A stretch of DNA of 64,000 bases, taken from positions 1-64,000 of the forward strand of contig NVWL01000011.1 in NCBI GenBank assembly GCA_002733645.1, written 5' to 3'. The DNA comes from Oceanobacter sp. (GTDB lineage: Bacteria; Pseudomonadota; Gammaproteobacteria; Pseudomonadales; Oceanobacteraceae). This document shows, one piece after another, positions 62,793-64,000 of the stretch (positions within the stretch are counted from its first letter, which is position 1; each line of letters opens with the position of its first letter). The position numbers were made by a program, and so were the translations under genes. The notes beneath the pieces were generated by a model. That model saw only the letters and a program-made list of their open reading frames with translations. It did no database searches and was not told where the DNA came from.

Positions 62793-64000
62793 TTATTGCT
62801 CAATACCCTTCATAGTGAGCTTAACGCGACCTTTTGGATCAACGTCCATCACGTGTACTTTCACCATCTGACCTTCAGTCAGGAAGTCAGTCACGTTCTC
62901 TACACGCTCTTCACTGATTTGAGAGATGTGTAGTAGACCGTCTTTACCAGGCAGTACGGTAATGAATGCACCGAAATCAACGATTTTGCTCACTTTACCT
63001 TCGTAGGTAACGCCAACTTCGATATCAGCAGTAATTGCCTGAATCATTTCAACCGCAGCATCTGCGCTGGCTTTATCAGTTGCGAAGATTTTGATTTCGC
63101 CATCGTCGTTAATATCCACAGAAGCACCCGTCTTCTCAGTGATATCACGGATGGTTGCACCACCTTTACCAATCACGTCACGGATTTTGTCAGAGTTAAT
63201 ACGCATTGACGTCATCGTCGGTGCGTTCTCAGACAGCTCTTTGCGTGGCTCAGCGAGGACTTTGTTCATGTCAGCAAGGATGTGCAAACGAGCCGCTTTG
63301 GCTTTTTCGAGTGCAATTTCCATGATCTGCTCAGTGATACCTTCAATCTTGATATCCATCTGCAGAGCGGTGATACCTTCGTCAGTACCCGCTACTTTAA
63401 AGTCCATGTCACCTAGGTGATCTTCGTCACCCAAGATGTCAGTCAGAACAGCGAATTTCTCACCTTCTTTGATCAGACCCATGGCGATACCAGCAACAGG
63501 GGCCTTAATTGGTACACCGGCATCCATCAGTGCCAAAGAAGCACCACATACAGATGCCATAGATGATGAACCGTTAGATTCAGTGATCTCAGATACAACA
63601 CGAATGGTGTATGGGAATTCATCATGAGTTGGCATCATGGCTTGAATACCACGACGAGCTAGACGACCGTGACCAATTTCACGACGACCCGGTGAACCCA
63701 TGCGGCCAGTTTCACCCACAGAGTACGAAGGGAAGTTGTACTGGAACAAAAACGGATCAGTGGTTAAACCGTGAAGGAAATCAACCATCTGTGCATCACG
63801 CTTAGAACCCAGAGTTGTCGTTACGATGGCCTGAGTTTCACCACGAGTGAACAATGAAGAACCGTGGGTGGTTTTCAGAACACCAGTTTCGATAGTTAAC
63901 GCACGAACGGTATCGTTATCACGACCATCAATACGAGGGTGACCATCAACGCTACGCTGACGAACAACTTCGTACTTTAGAGTGCCAACCATGTCAGCGA
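62793..64000 (-). CDS. pnp: polynucleotide phosphorylase (C-terminal part; gene continues beyond the window)
   Basis: The last 400 residues or so of PNPase are present; the N-terminal part is cut off by the window edge. The second RNase PH domain has [21 protein letters not shown] split around its catalytic region, and [21 protein letters not shown] follows. Near the end are a KH domain ([18 protein letters not shown]) and an S1 domain ([20 protein letters not shown]). PNPase degrades RNA using phosphate and is part of the degradosome. Because the frame runs to the edge, the first visible ATG (63992) is internal, not the start. Confidence 0.97.
   Translation of the reverse strand, partial: ADMVGTLKYEVVRQRSVDGHPRIDGRDNDTVRALTIETGVLKTTHGSSLFTRGETQAIVTTTLGSKRDAQMVDFLHGLTTDPFLFQYNFPSYSVGETGRMGSPGRREIGHGRLARRGIQAMMPTHDEFPYTIRVVSEITESNGSSSMASVCGASLALMDAGVPIKAPVAGIAMGLIKEGEKFAVLTDILGDEDHLGDMDFKVAGTDEGITALQMDIKIEGITEQIMEIALEKAKAARLHILADMNKVLAEPRKELSENAPTMTSMRINSDKIRDVIGKGGATIRDITEKTGASVDINDDGEIKIFATDKASADAAVEMIQAITADIEVGVTYEGKVSKIVDFGAFITVLPGKDGLLHISQISEERVENVTDFLTEGQMVKVHVMDVDPKGRVKLTMKGIEQ

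Overview
The window looks like chromosome of a marine, heterotrophic, flagellated gammaproteobacterium of the Oceanospirillales type (Thalassolituus / Oleispira / Bermanella / Marinobacter relatives). This is inferred from gene content: the motY-pyrC-rnt neighbourhood, cmoA-cmoB, mqo, a Na+-pumping oxaloacetate decarboxylase, a glucosylglycerol osmolyte locus and a moderate G+C content. No rRNA, tRNA or CRISPR array was recognised.

Layout. 1-2.5 kb: a Mn2+ exporter-like gene (UPF0016/TMEM165) behind a clear yybP-ykoY riboswitch, then an M42-type peptidase. 2.5-7.8 kb: two paralogous secreted solute-binding-like proteins (DUF6091-like) flank a decayed segment in which one deletion has fused the 5' ends of a divergent LysR regulator and a zinc alcohol dehydrogenase. 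7.8-17.5 kb: transglutaminase-like protein, alanine dehydrogenase/PNT-like enzyme, AlkC-type DNA glycosylase, a Baeyer-Villiger monooxygenase/esterase pair with a divergent AraC regulator, mtfA, and an RluA-type pseudouridine synthase.

18.0-23.2 kb is the accessory region: integron cassettes on the minus strand with recognisable attC sites but no integrase in the window (a CALIN). It carries a large RloC/PrrC-like SMC-family ATPase, a membrane-anchored coiled-coil protein and a BrnT toxin with two short BrnA-like partners. A two-gene XRE unit follows. Next come about 500 bp of 140-141 bp tandem repeats with an A-B-A-B pattern, ending in the argG terminator.

23.9-32.6 kb is housekeeping: argG, motY, pyrC-rnt-yacL, a DUF945 protein, yghU, a GreA/GreB-like protein and a YeaD mutarotase. 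33.3-38.7 kb is a compatible-solute locus: a phosphatase-synthase fusion for glucosylglycerol, an MFS transporter, and a GH13_18 phosphorylase that could recycle the same compound. Divergent from it is mqo, with a structured leader containing an intrinsic terminator. 40.8-43.1 kb encodes the two-enzyme ergothioneine route (egtB-egtD). 43.4-46.8 kb is oadGAB. 47-51 kb holds RNA-modification genes (dusC, and cmoA-cmoB-rsuA). 51-56 kb is rpe-gph-rmuC followed by a membrane diguanylate cyclase. The right end has a DUF3530 hydrolase, a PhzF enzyme, a secreted subtilisin, a TauD-like dioxygenase and pnp, which runs off the window.

The items most worth a second look are the cassette array with its candidate defence ATPase, the BrnT unit with two short antitoxin-like ORFs, the higher-order repeats downstream of argG, and the leader RNA of mqo.
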